Positions 1 to 5,021 of a DNA stretch of 5,247 nucleotides are shown in pieces; positions within the stretch are counted from its first letter, which is position 1; every line of letters starts with the position of its first letter. A model generated the notes under the pieces. It saw only the letters and a program-made list of their open reading frames with translations. It was not told where the DNA came from and did not search any database. Both the position numbers and the translations under genes were made by a program. Source of the DNA: Chloroflexota bacterium (GTDB taxonomy: Bacteria > Chloroflexota > Dehalococcoidia > E44-bin15); NCBI GenBank assembly GCA_015222405.1, contig JADFVG010000093.1, positions 1 to 5,247 on the forward strand. Direction: 5' to 3'.

Positions 1-123
1 ATCCCCTACAACCTGATGCACATCCTCATTGAAGACGGGTTGGTTGAGCCCGGTGACTGGTGGTACCCATCACCGTGGTATATACCGGAGAAGGGGAAGA
101 TATCAGCGATACCTCGTAAATAA
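1..123 (+). CDS. C-terminal fragment of an unrecognised protein
   Basis: An open frame enters at the first base and ends at TAA 121-123, giving 40 residues. The start lies outside the window. The tail is rich in aromatic residues and proline (GDWWYPSPWYIPEKGK near its middle) and ends in the basic IPRK. There is no signal peptide, membrane segment or cofactor motif in what remains, and I do not recognise the family. It points the same way as the aldolase gene but is separated from it by about 300 bp, so there is no sign of tight operon coupling. It is taken as real because the frame runs cleanly from the window edge and its composition is protein-like; the evidence is limited by its length. 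Confidence 0.6.
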   Translation: MPYNLMHILIEDGLVEPGDWWYPSPWYIPEKGKISAIPRK

Positions 124-420
124 GGAGAGGAACGAAGCGTATCAGTCTAAGAGAGAAAGAAGCATACCGTGACATAGGAGGTCCCCAGGCCACGTGACGT
201 TCCGCAGCCCGCTGAGGAGTTAAAGCCGTTTCAGGAATTTCCTCTGGAAAGCTCAGGACCTGGGGGCCGATTTATTCGATAAAAGAGGTACAGTGCCGGA
301 TAATAGAGGGCGAAACATCGAAGGAGGCAGGAAGTATTCTGCTGTGGCCTATAGAGATAAAAGGCTGCGTTCTCTACAAACTGGGGGGAAACGAACTGTA
401 GGCGAGGGAGGGAAACCTAT
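124..420. other. 297-bp spacer, no confident gene
   Basis: No gene can be assigned with confidence. The first half holds a nested foldable segment (180-268). The second half is purine-rich and leads into the ribosome binding site of the aldolase gene. Short open frames exist: one is stop-free from 178 to 279, and another from 224 runs to a TGA at 422-424 that overlaps the aldolase ATG as ATGA. Neither has an ATG start; the second could start at GTG 293. No clear -35/-10 pair was found. A weak GATAAT at 299-304 has no good partner upstream. Confidence 0.5.
180..268 (+). other. Nested stem-loop in the leader of the aldolase gene
   Basis: Arm 180-189 (GGTCCCCAGG) pairs with arm 259-268 (CCTGGGGGCC) over ten base pairs with one G-U. 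Inside, CTGAG 212-216 pairs with CTCAG 252-256. Innermost, TTTC 229-232 pairs with GAAA 247-250 and AGG 233-235 with CCT 241-243. The three helices are properly nested, as a folded leader RNA would be. No known riboswitch consensus was recognised and no U-tract follows. It may be a regulatory leader, a fold in a decayed coding segment, or chance. Confidence 0.3.
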
Positions 421-1329
421 ATGAAGGAGATTGAAGGCCCAATTTTTGCTATTGTGACGCCATTTGATCGCTCCGGCAAAATCGATTTTGGATCTCTCGG
501 AGAATACCTCGCCTTTCTCAAAGAGTGCGGAGTTCAAAACATCATCGTGAACGGCACTATGGGGGAATTCGCCTCTCTAACTTTCGAAGAGAGAAGGTCA
601 GTCCTGGAGTATTGCCGATCCCAGTTTCCTGGCTGTGTAATGGCTCACATAAGCGCTTGTGCGGTCAAGGATTGTGTCATGCTTCTAGAGCATGCATCAG
701 AATACGCGGACGCAGCGCTAGTATTGCCTCCGTATTACTACTCCAATGCCACAGCTGCGGGCTTGCAGACTTTTTTTGAATCGATAATCCAACGGACCAC
801 GCTCCCAATTTATCTTTACAACTTTCCGGCGCACACCAACATAGAGCTGAAGCCAGAGCTGGTGACCCCACTTTGCAAGAAATTCAGTCGTCTCAGGGGA
901 GTTAAAGATTCAAGCGGGAATCTCGACAGCGCAATGCAATTTAAACTCGCTGAACCCCACCTTCAGATCTTTCTTGGGAGCGATTATCTCGCGTTTAGTG
1001 CTTTGGATAACGGCTTAGAGGGATCGGTAACAGCTGCTGGGAATGCAGTGCCGGAGTGTCTAGTGGGGATGCGCAAGGCGTTCATCGCAGGACGGAAGGA
1101 TATTGCGCGGGAGTGGCAGAGAATTTTCGATGTCTGGAACGCGTATCAGGCACGTCTGGATACTTCCGAAATTGCAGCTACCAAGGCCGGACTGCGAGCG
1201 AGACTTGATGGATTCCCGGTTTACGTGCGGCCTCCTTTGTCAGCACTGGCCCAGGAAGCTGTCAACTCAGTGCGTGTACACATTGCTAGAGAAATTATGC
1301 CAGCAGTTTCGAGTGCCTTGGCCAGCTAA
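421..1329 (+). CDS. Dihydrodipicolinate synthase / N-acetylneuraminate lyase family aldolase
   Basis: A 302-residue class I (Schiff-base) aldolase-like protein spanning the usual single TIM-barrel length of the DHDPS family. Visible landmarks: the N-terminal strand IFAIVTPF (8-15); GTMGE (45-49), matching the GTTGE pyruvate-binding loop; PPYYY (103-107), giving the tyrosine equivalent to E. coli DapA Tyr107; YNFP (133-136) with catalytic Tyr133; GVKDSSG (160-166) with Schiff-base Lys162; and GSVTAAGN (201-208). Family members usually condense or cleave a 2-oxo acid with an aldehyde in the cytoplasm. The second Thr of GTTGE is Met47, and the DapA arginine after YNVPS is His138, so lysine biosynthesis is doubtful. 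A sugar-acid or other 2-oxo acid aldolase or dehydratase is more likely; the substrate is unknown. The ATG at 421 follows GGGAGGG at a workable distance. No partner enzyme lies next to it. Confidence 0.9.
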   Translation: MKEIEGPIFAIVTPFDRSGKIDFGSLGEYLAFLKECGVQNIIVNGTMGEFASLTFEERRSVLEYCRSQFPGCVMAHISACAVKDCVMLLEHASEYADAALVLPPYYYSNATAAGLQTFFESIIQRTTLPIYLYNFPAHTNIELKPELVTPLCKKFSRLRGVKDSSGNLDSAMQFKLAEPHLQIFLGSDYLAFSALDNGLEGSVTAAGNAVPECLVGMRKAFIAGRKDIAREWQRIFDVWNAYQARLDTSEIAATKAGLRARLDGFPVYVRPPLSALAQEAVNSVRVHIAREIMPAVSSALAS

Positions 1330-1420
1330 TGTGCGGCGAAGGCGATGCGACCTAGAATCTGAGAAGCGGAGACCAACGTTATCCGGGCAGGCTGAGTATG
1401 GGAAGCGATTTTGACAAACC

Positions 1421-1438
1421 CGAGTATATATATGCTCG
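1421..1438. promoter_or_regulatory. 18-bp near-perfect palindrome beside TTGACA, possible operator
   Basis: CGAGTATATATATGCTCG is symmetric except for one T/G pair. It begins four bases after a TTGACA at 1411-1416 and lies about 60 bp upstream of the AhpD-like gene. The AT-rich core includes TATGCT at 1431-1436, but its distance from the TTGACA is only 14 bp, short for a standard promoter. An operator for a dimeric regulator overlapping the promoter would fit, but the AT-repeat core makes chance symmetry easier. Confidence 0.35.
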
Positions 1439-1499
1439 CAACTAATTCTGGTAAATGAAAACGTGCTTGAACTGCACATAGTTCTGTAGAGGAGCAAGG

Positions 1500-1973
1500 A
1501 TGAGCAAGAAAGTTCACGGAAGCTGGATGATGTTGTTCGTAGATATGCGCTTTCTAATGAGAAACTGGAAGCTAACCGGAAAGGCAATGGGTGGGAAACT
1601 GGTGCCCCGCCCTTTCAGGGAAAGGCTGATGCTTGCTGTTACCGCAGTGTATGGGTGCCGCTATTGTTCCTGGCTTCACACCAGAGAAGCCCTGAGAAGC
1701 GGCATTGAGAAAGAGGAGATAGCCGCGCTTCTTGTGGGCAGCGTGGACAATTGCCCCGAAGATGAGGCTATCGCGCTGATCTACGCCCAACACTGGGCTG
1801 ATTGTGACGGCAACCCCGATACCGAAGCCACTCGGAGGCTCCAGAAAGTCTATGGTGCCGAAAAGGCTAAGGCGATAAATCTAATACTGCATATGAACCG
1901 GCTCGGCAACCTTTTCGGCACCTCCTGGGACCGTTTTCTGTACAGGGCATCCTTTGGCAGGTGGGGAAAATAG
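1500..1973 (+). CDS. AhpD-like / carboxymuconolactone decarboxylase family protein
   Basis: A 157-residue, all-helical-looking protein of the CMD/AhpD family. The centre is YGCRYCSWLH (51-60): Cys53 and Cys56 form a CxxC pair and His60 follows in C-X2-C-X3-H spacing, with Glu41 twelve residues before Cys53, as in the Glu118/Cys130/Cys133/His137 relay of mycobacterial AhpD. Position 55 is Tyr where that enzyme has His132. These features point to a thiol-disulfide or peroxidase-type role rather than true carboxymuconolactone decarboxylation, which does not use this CxxC. No peroxiredoxin (AhpC) gene is adjacent, so partner and substrate are open. The protein has no signal peptide and is probably cytoplasmic. 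The ATG at 1500 has GAGGAG at 1489-1494, five bases upstream, a strong start signal. A palindrome and TTGACA lie about 60 to 90 bp upstream. Confidence 0.88.
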   Translation: MSKKVHGSWMMLFVDMRFLMRNWKLTGKAMGGKLVPRPFRERLMLAVTAVYGCRYCSWLHTREALRSGIEKEEIAALLVGSVDNCPEDEAIALIYAQHWADCDGNPDTEATRRLQKVYGAEKAKAINLILHMNRLGNLFGTSWDRFLYRASFGRWGK

Positions 1974-2099
1974 AAGAGCACTGGGATTGTTCGCCCGACT
2001 GCAGGCTTCGTCCACTAGGAGCGGTTGCTGAATTTGGGCTGTCTTTCAAGCTATCCTACGATCATCCTAACACCAACGTTGCTTGAGACCGTGAACAGC

Positions 2100-2213
2100 T
2101 CAGGGAAACATATCAGTAACTTTTTGGCTATTTGTTACATAGGACCCAAAAGAGGGGATAGTCTTAAACGCGGCCCCGCAGTAGCCACACAGGCACTCAT
2201 TCGCCCGCTCCAT
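2100..2213 (-). CDS. Possible small Cys-motif protein, or gene remnant
   Basis: A 37-codon minus-strand frame starts at ATG 2213 and ends at TGA 2100-2102. Reading along the minus strand, GAGGGG (plus-strand 2221-2226) stands seven bases before the ATG, a good ribosome binding site. The peptide begins MERANECLCGYCGAAFK, with Cys7, Cys9 and Cys12; CxxCG followed by an aromatic residue resembles one knuckle of a zinc ribbon. The second metal-binding half is missing, so this would be either a very small protein or a truncated remnant. It lies antisense within the spacer and has no related gene beside it. Short length makes chance a serious alternative, and I do not assign a function. Confidence 0.25.
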   Translation of the reverse strand: MERANECLCGYCGAAFKTIPSFGSYVTNSQKVTDMFP

Positions 2214-2241
2214 AGGCTTACCCCTCAATGCTCTGCTTGGC

Positions 2242-2270
2242 TTGACAGTCCGGCGAGGTTTCTATATGCT
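2242..2270 (+). promoter_or_regulatory. Sigma-70-type promoter candidate
   Basis: TTGACA (2242-2247), a perfect -35 consensus, is followed by exactly 17 bases and TATGCT (2265-2270), four of six matches to the -10. Transcription would begin near 2277, leaving a leader of about 160 bases before the AttH-like lipoprotein gene at 2436. It is the best promoter-like sequence in the window and its orientation and place suit that gene. A separate small transcript ending at the hairpins near 2333-2373 is also possible. Confidence 0.5.
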
Positions 2271-2358
2271 ACTCGTGCACGGGGTTCGATTACCAAGCTC
2301 TTGCAACCATTTCAAGTCCGGCTTGTGAGTTGTTCCCCTAATAAGGGACTTTGTTAGT

Positions 2359-2373
2359 CGGGCACAAAGCCCG
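2359..2373 (+). other. Short hairpin in the lipoprotein leader
   Basis: CGGGC (2359-2363) and GCCCG (2369-2373) form a perfect five-pair GC-rich stem with an ACAAA loop. A weaker inverted repeat (GTTCCC at 2333-2338 against GGGAC at 2346-2350) sits just upstream. No T-run follows, so it is not a standard intrinsic terminator. It falls inside the leader predicted from the promoter at 2242-2270. Confidence 0.3.
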
Positions 2374-2435
2374 CCTCGATTAAGCATCATAGATATTCGC
2401 TGGTCTGAATGTTGGTTGTCAAAAGGGGACCATAA

Positions 2436-3419
2436 ATGAGAGTCAAGAGACTCATTATATTGACGCTTTTAGCCATCGTGCTGGTGTCAACAACTGCTTG
2501 TGGTAGCGGCGGAGAAGAGCAAGTAACACCCAGCCCACCCCAGGTTCACTTCCCGGAAGATGAAGGGTCCCACCCCGGGATTTTAACTGAGTGGTGGTAT
2601 GGAAATTTTAGCTTGGCCGATCCCGAGGGGAAGGAATATGGGGCCATGGTGGCCTACTTCAATTCCGGACGTAGGATTCTCTCGATTTCGGACCTGGAGG
2701 CAAAGGTGTTTTACCACGAGGTTGCCGACTCCACCCAAGACTATGCTGAGGGAATCCTTAACCTTCGCTGGGGAACCAGTGATCACTGGTTCCGGACCGT
2801 CCCAGATTCACTTTCTTATCACCTCGAATCCTATGGCACCGAAATCAGCCTTGATCTAAGTTTGAATTCGAATAAGCCGCACCTGCTGGTCGGCGGGGAC
2901 GGCCTGATTGAATGGACTTATGGGAGCTCCTATTACTACTCCCTCACCCGGCTTCAAGTTGAAGGTCAGATTGAACTAGCCGGGAAAGTGATAGATGTTG
3001 AGGGGATCGGCTGGATGGATCATCAGTGGATGAATTTCATGATCATGCGCGGCTGGGACTGGTTCTCCGTCCAGCTCGATAACCAGGCCGAGATCATCTT
3101 CTGGCAGATCGTCAATCGCGACGAATCGATTGACTCCCAGGATATGACGATCATGTTTCCCGATAACTCGGTGTACCACACCCAGGATTTCACCTTAGAG
3201 AAGATTGATTCGTGGGTTTCCCCGGAAAGTGGTAAGGCATATGGGATCCTCTGGCAGCTCCGAGAGGAGATTAACGATCTGGATTTGGAGATTAGAGCCC
3301 GGTATCCCGAGCAAGAGATCCGAGGAAACTTCTGGGAGGGGAACACAACCGTATCTGGAACCCTAACTGGCGAGGCGGTTTCCGGGGTCGGCTATGCCGA
3401 ACTCGTCCACCCCTGGTAG
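2436..3419 (+). CDS. AttH/CrtC-type lipocalin-like lipoprotein
   Basis: A 327-residue predicted lipoprotein. The start has a basic n-region (MRVKR), a hydrophobic stretch and a lipobox ending in Cys22 (STTAC), then a Gly/Ser/Pro-rich linker, so the mature protein should be anchored on the outer face of the membrane. The rest matches the double-lipocalin AttH/CrtC fold: FPEDEGSH followed by EWWYGNFSL (39-60), GWMDHQW (192-198), GWDWFSVQLD (206-215), and a C-terminal strand set with WEGNTTVSGT (300-309) and GYAEL (319-323). Family names include carotenoid 1,2-hydratase, but many members have no link to carotenoids, and none of the carotenoid genes is visible here. A role in binding or converting a hydrophobic ligand at the cell surface is an inference. 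AAGGGGA at 2423-2429 precedes ATG 2436. The end (AELVHPW) is a little shorter than the usual final strand. Confidence 0.85.
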   Translation: MRVKRLIILTLLAIVLVSTTACGSGGEEQVTPSPPQVHFPEDEGSHPGILTEWWYGNFSLADPEGKEYGAMVAYFNSGRRILSISDLEAKVFYHEVADSTQDYAEGILNLRWGTSDHWFRTVPDSLSYHLESYGTEISLDLSLNSNKPHLLVGGDGLIEWTYGSSYYYSLTRLQVEGQIELAGKVIDVEGIGWMDHQWMNFMIMRGWDWFSVQLDNQAEIIFWQIVNRDESIDSQDMTIMFPDNSVYHTQDFTLEKIDSWVSPESGKAYGILWQLREEINDLDLEIRARYPEQEIRGNFWEGNTTVSGTLTGEAVSGVGYAELVHPW

Positions 3420-3466
3420 CCAGAATAGACCTATCGAACCAGCTTGAGTGGCTTCAACATCCCCCA

Positions 3467-3502
3467 GAGAGGTGCCCGAGTTAGCTTTGCCTGAAGCCTC
3501 TC
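3467..3502 (+). other. Inverted repeat after the AttH-like gene
   Basis: GAGAGG (3467-3472) pairs with CCTCTC (3497-3502), extended by one T-G pair, with a loop of about 22 bases. It lies about 50 bases after the lipoprotein stop codon. It has no following T-run, so a role in ending transcription is only possible, not shown. Confidence 0.25.
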
Positions 3503-3571
3503 CCCGGCCGTCCGAAAGCGCACAGACCGGAAATTCTGAACAATAGGGCGGATTGTGACAAGGCTATTGAT

Positions 3572-3607
3572 TACAGGGGGGGGGTGTTCACGGACCCTAT
3601 CCCTGTA
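3572..3607 (+). repeat. Nested inverted repeat around a G9 tract
   Basis: TACAGGG (3572-3578) is a perfect match to CCCTGTA (3601-3607) in inverted orientation. Within it GGGT (3582-3585) pairs with ACCC (3594-3597) around an eight-base loop. Nine consecutive G residues (3576-3584) span both arms. The tract is also a place where replication slippage or a sequencing length error could occur, though it is outside any coding region. Confidence 0.4.
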
Positions 3608-3621
3608 TCCATACTCCGATA

Positions 3622-3642
3622 CGTCAAGCCCAGCGCTTGGCG
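3622..3642 (+). other. Eight-pair hairpin upstream of the repeat lipoprotein
   Basis: CGTCAAGC (3622-3629) pairs with GCTTGGCG (3635-3642) over eight positions with one G-U, leaving a five-base loop CCAGC. It is the tightest hairpin in this spacer. The sequence after it (GTCGAGATTTGC) is not a T-run, so a rho-independent terminator is not well supported. It lies about 90 bp before the next start codon and could be a leader hairpin or protein-binding site. Confidence 0.4.
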
Positions 3643-3732
3643 GTCGAGATTTGCTTATCTGGGTTTCGAGGTTAGTTATCTGCTTTAGGAGTAGGAAAAG
3701 GACTCAGATTAAACGAAGGGAGGATATGCGCT

Positions 3733-4743
3733 ATGTCAGTAAGAAGAGGGAAAATGAGCATCTTGCTGGTTATTATTGTGGCGATGGGATTGCTCACAGC
3801 AGGCTGCGGTGGAGCAGCAACACCCACACCCATGACCCTTTATGAGAGCACAGAGCACGGCTTTTCCATCGAGTATCCTGAGGGATGGACCAAGAGTGCA
3901 CAGAGCCTAGGGGCGCTGTTCTATCTCACATTCATAGACCCTGAAGGACGTCTCTCTGCGATGGTGTCCGTGGAATACAAGACCGAGGAGATTATCCTAG
4001 CTGACTATGTGACAGAAGTCAAAGAGGCGATGGAATCCACACCCCAGCTTGAACTGATCTCTGAGGGTGATGCTACCATAGGCGAAGGTATTTCCGGCTA
4101 TGAAATAGCGGGCAAAGGAGATCTTGGGACCGGGGAGGTCGGAAGATTCACGTTTGTCGTCTTGGTGAATGGGAAGCAGGGCTTCTGGGTTGGAGTCATG
4201 GGAGAGCCCGCCTTTTTTGACCAGAGCAAGGAGACAATAGAGGCGATAGTGGATAGCTTCAAGCTCCTGCCGAGTTATACCTTTATACCCCCACCTCCCA
4301 GCATGGGAGGCACCTACATAAGCGCTGAGCATGGTTTTTCCATAACCTACCCTGCGGGATGGATAGAGGCACCTACAGGTCGCCCCGGCGAAGTCGTATC
4401 ACTTTCATCTGTGGAGGGATTGCCCAGTGTAAGTGTCGGTGTATCGTCAGTGGGTGAGGAAACCACCCTTGCCGAGTTTGGACCGCAGCTAAGCCAGGAC
4501 TTGAGTCAACATGTGGGTGACTATGAGTTGATTTCCGAAGGTGAGCTAACGTTGGATGACGGGACCCCAGCCTACGAAATTGTCTTCAGTGGAACAATGG
4601 AGGGCTATACTCTCAAAGGCAAGTATGTGATTGTAATTCAGGGAACTCAGGCTTTCTTTGTCATGGGTTTCAGCATGCCTGCCCATTTTGAACAGGATGA
4701 AGCAGTCCTGGATGAGGTAATCTGCAGCTTTCACTTGGAGTAA
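3733..4743 (+). CDS. Lipoprotein with two tandem PsbP/DUF1795-like repeats
   Basis: A 336-residue predicted lipoprotein: basic n-region MSVRRGK, hydrophobic core, lipobox LLTAGC with Cys25, then a Thr/Pro linker. The mature part is an internal duplication with a period of about 158 residues. Repeat 1 begins YESTEHGFSIEYPEGW (37-52) and repeat 2 YISAEHGFSITYPAGW (195-210). LELISEG (107-112 region) matches YELISEG (264-270), and each ends in an amphipathic helix before SFKL or SFHL. The GFSI-YP-GW opening is typical of PsbP/Mog1-like and DUF1795 domains, whose bacterial forms are mostly uncharacterised surface lipoproteins. A Pro-rich linker (185-190) joins the copies. GGGAGG at 3718-3723 supports ATG 3733; the later ATG at 3754 would drop the positive charges before the hydrophobic core. 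It follows another lipoprotein gene on the same strand, but a 313-bp gap argues against simple co-transcription. No function is assigned. Confidence 0.85.
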   Translation: MSVRRGKMSILLVIIVAMGLLTAGCGGAATPTPMTLYESTEHGFSIEYPEGWTKSAQSLGALFYLTFIDPEGRLSAMVSVEYKTEEIILADYVTEVKEAMESTPQLELISEGDATIGEGISGYEIAGKGDLGTGEVGRFTFVVLVNGKQGFWVGVMGEPAFFDQSKETIEAIVDSFKLLPSYTFIPPPPSMGGTYISAEHGFSITYPAGWIEAPTGRPGEVVSLSSVEGLPSVSVGVSSVGEETTLAEFGPQLSQDLSQHVGDYELISEGELTLDDGTPAYEIVFSGTMEGYTLKGKYVIVIQGTQAFFVMGFSMPAHFEQDEAVLDEVICSFHLE

Positions 4744-4794
4744 GCTTCCCTTTGGAGAATCGTCCACAAACTGGAGATGAACAAGTCTCTGAAT

Positions 4795-4809
4795 AGGGCG
4801 GGAAGCCCT
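4795..4809 (+). other. Short hairpin after the repeat lipoprotein
   Basis: AGGGC (4795-4799) and GCCCT (4805-4809) form a perfect five-pair stem with a GGGAA loop, 52 bases after the lipoprotein stop. No T-run follows, so it is a weak terminator candidate. Confidence 0.25.
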
Positions 4810-4811
4810 GA

Positions 4812-4914
4812 GGTACGGCGAAGCAAAGGTTCACTGTTATTGCTGACTGCATACTCTCCCCGTATCGCTAGTGTTGCACCGCTGAAGCACGGTCGTCGAA
4901 ATACAAAGGTTCAC
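4812..4914 (+). repeat. Direct repeat pair 80 bp apart
   Basis: CAAAGGTTCAC occurs at 4824-4834 and again at 4904-4914, exactly 80 bp apart. The bases before each copy are also similar (GGTACGGCGAAG against GGTCGTCGAAATA), extending the likeness to about 23 bases. Only two copies are present and no gene covers them with confidence. Confidence 0.4.
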
Positions 4915-4980
4915 CGGGGTCTAGGATCATATTTTGCGGAATGTGTTGTAACGGCTTTAACGGTATCGGTTTGCAATCTG

Positions 4981-5018
4981 CCCTCCGATGGGAGTCTGCC
5001 TCTCCAACGGACTGAGGG
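4981..5018. other. Two-stem inverted repeat at the convergent gene junction
   Basis: CCCTC (4981-4985) pairs with GAGGG (5014-5018), and AGTCTG (4993-4998) with CGGACT (5008-5013, one G-U), stacked with a seven-base bulge on the 5' side. It ends four bases before the stop codon of the minus-strand hotdog gene and lies between convergent genes, where a shared terminator would be expected. Neither side has a clear T-run. Confidence 0.3.
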
Positions 5019-5021
5019 GGG

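Larger units (their letters stand above)
1974..2435. other. 462-bp spacer with promoter-like and small-frame signals
   Basis: The longest gap in the window. No plus-strand gene here is convincing: a 110-codon frame at 2025-2357 lacks a ribosome binding site and looks compositionally unlike its neighbours. The spacer does hold a consensus-like promoter (2242-2270), two small hairpins (2333-2350 and 2359-2373) and a minus-strand 37-codon frame (2100-2213). It may be an intergenic control region or the remnant of an older gene. Confidence 0.5.
3420..3732. other. 313-bp spacer between the two lipoprotein genes
   Basis: No gene is supported. The stretch holds three inverted repeats: GAGAGG/CCTCTC (3467-3502), a G9-containing nested repeat (3572-3607) and an eight-pair hairpin (3622-3642). 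No convincing -35/-10 pair was found; TTGCTT at 3651-3656 has only a poor -10 downstream. The final 20 bases carry the ribosome binding site of the next gene (GAAGGGAGG, 3715-3723). Confidence 0.5.

Noticed and set aside
421..1329. Calling the aldolase dapA
   Set aside because: The loop Thr to Met47 and Arg to His138 changes and the lack of lysine genes nearby do not support a 4-hydroxy-tetrahydrodipicolinate synthase label.
2276..2312. tRNA-like GGGGTTCGATTACC and a nearby CCA
   Set aside because: The T-stem does not pair fully, and no acceptor, D or anticodon arms could be assembled around it.
2025..2357. 110-codon plus-strand open frame
   Set aside because: It has no ribosome binding site before its ATG, no recognisable domain and it covers the promoter-like sequence and the antisense small frame. 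It is most likely a chance frame.
3555..3845. 96-codon plus-strand frame before the repeat lipoprotein
   Set aside because: It runs through the G9 tract and hairpins and overlaps the lipoprotein signal peptide in another frame, with no domain-like content.
3754..4743. Later ATG start for the repeat lipoprotein
   Set aside because: AGAGGG stands only three bases before it and this start would remove the Arg-Arg-Gly-Lys n-region expected before the signal-peptide core; ATG 3733 has a better-spaced GGGAGG.
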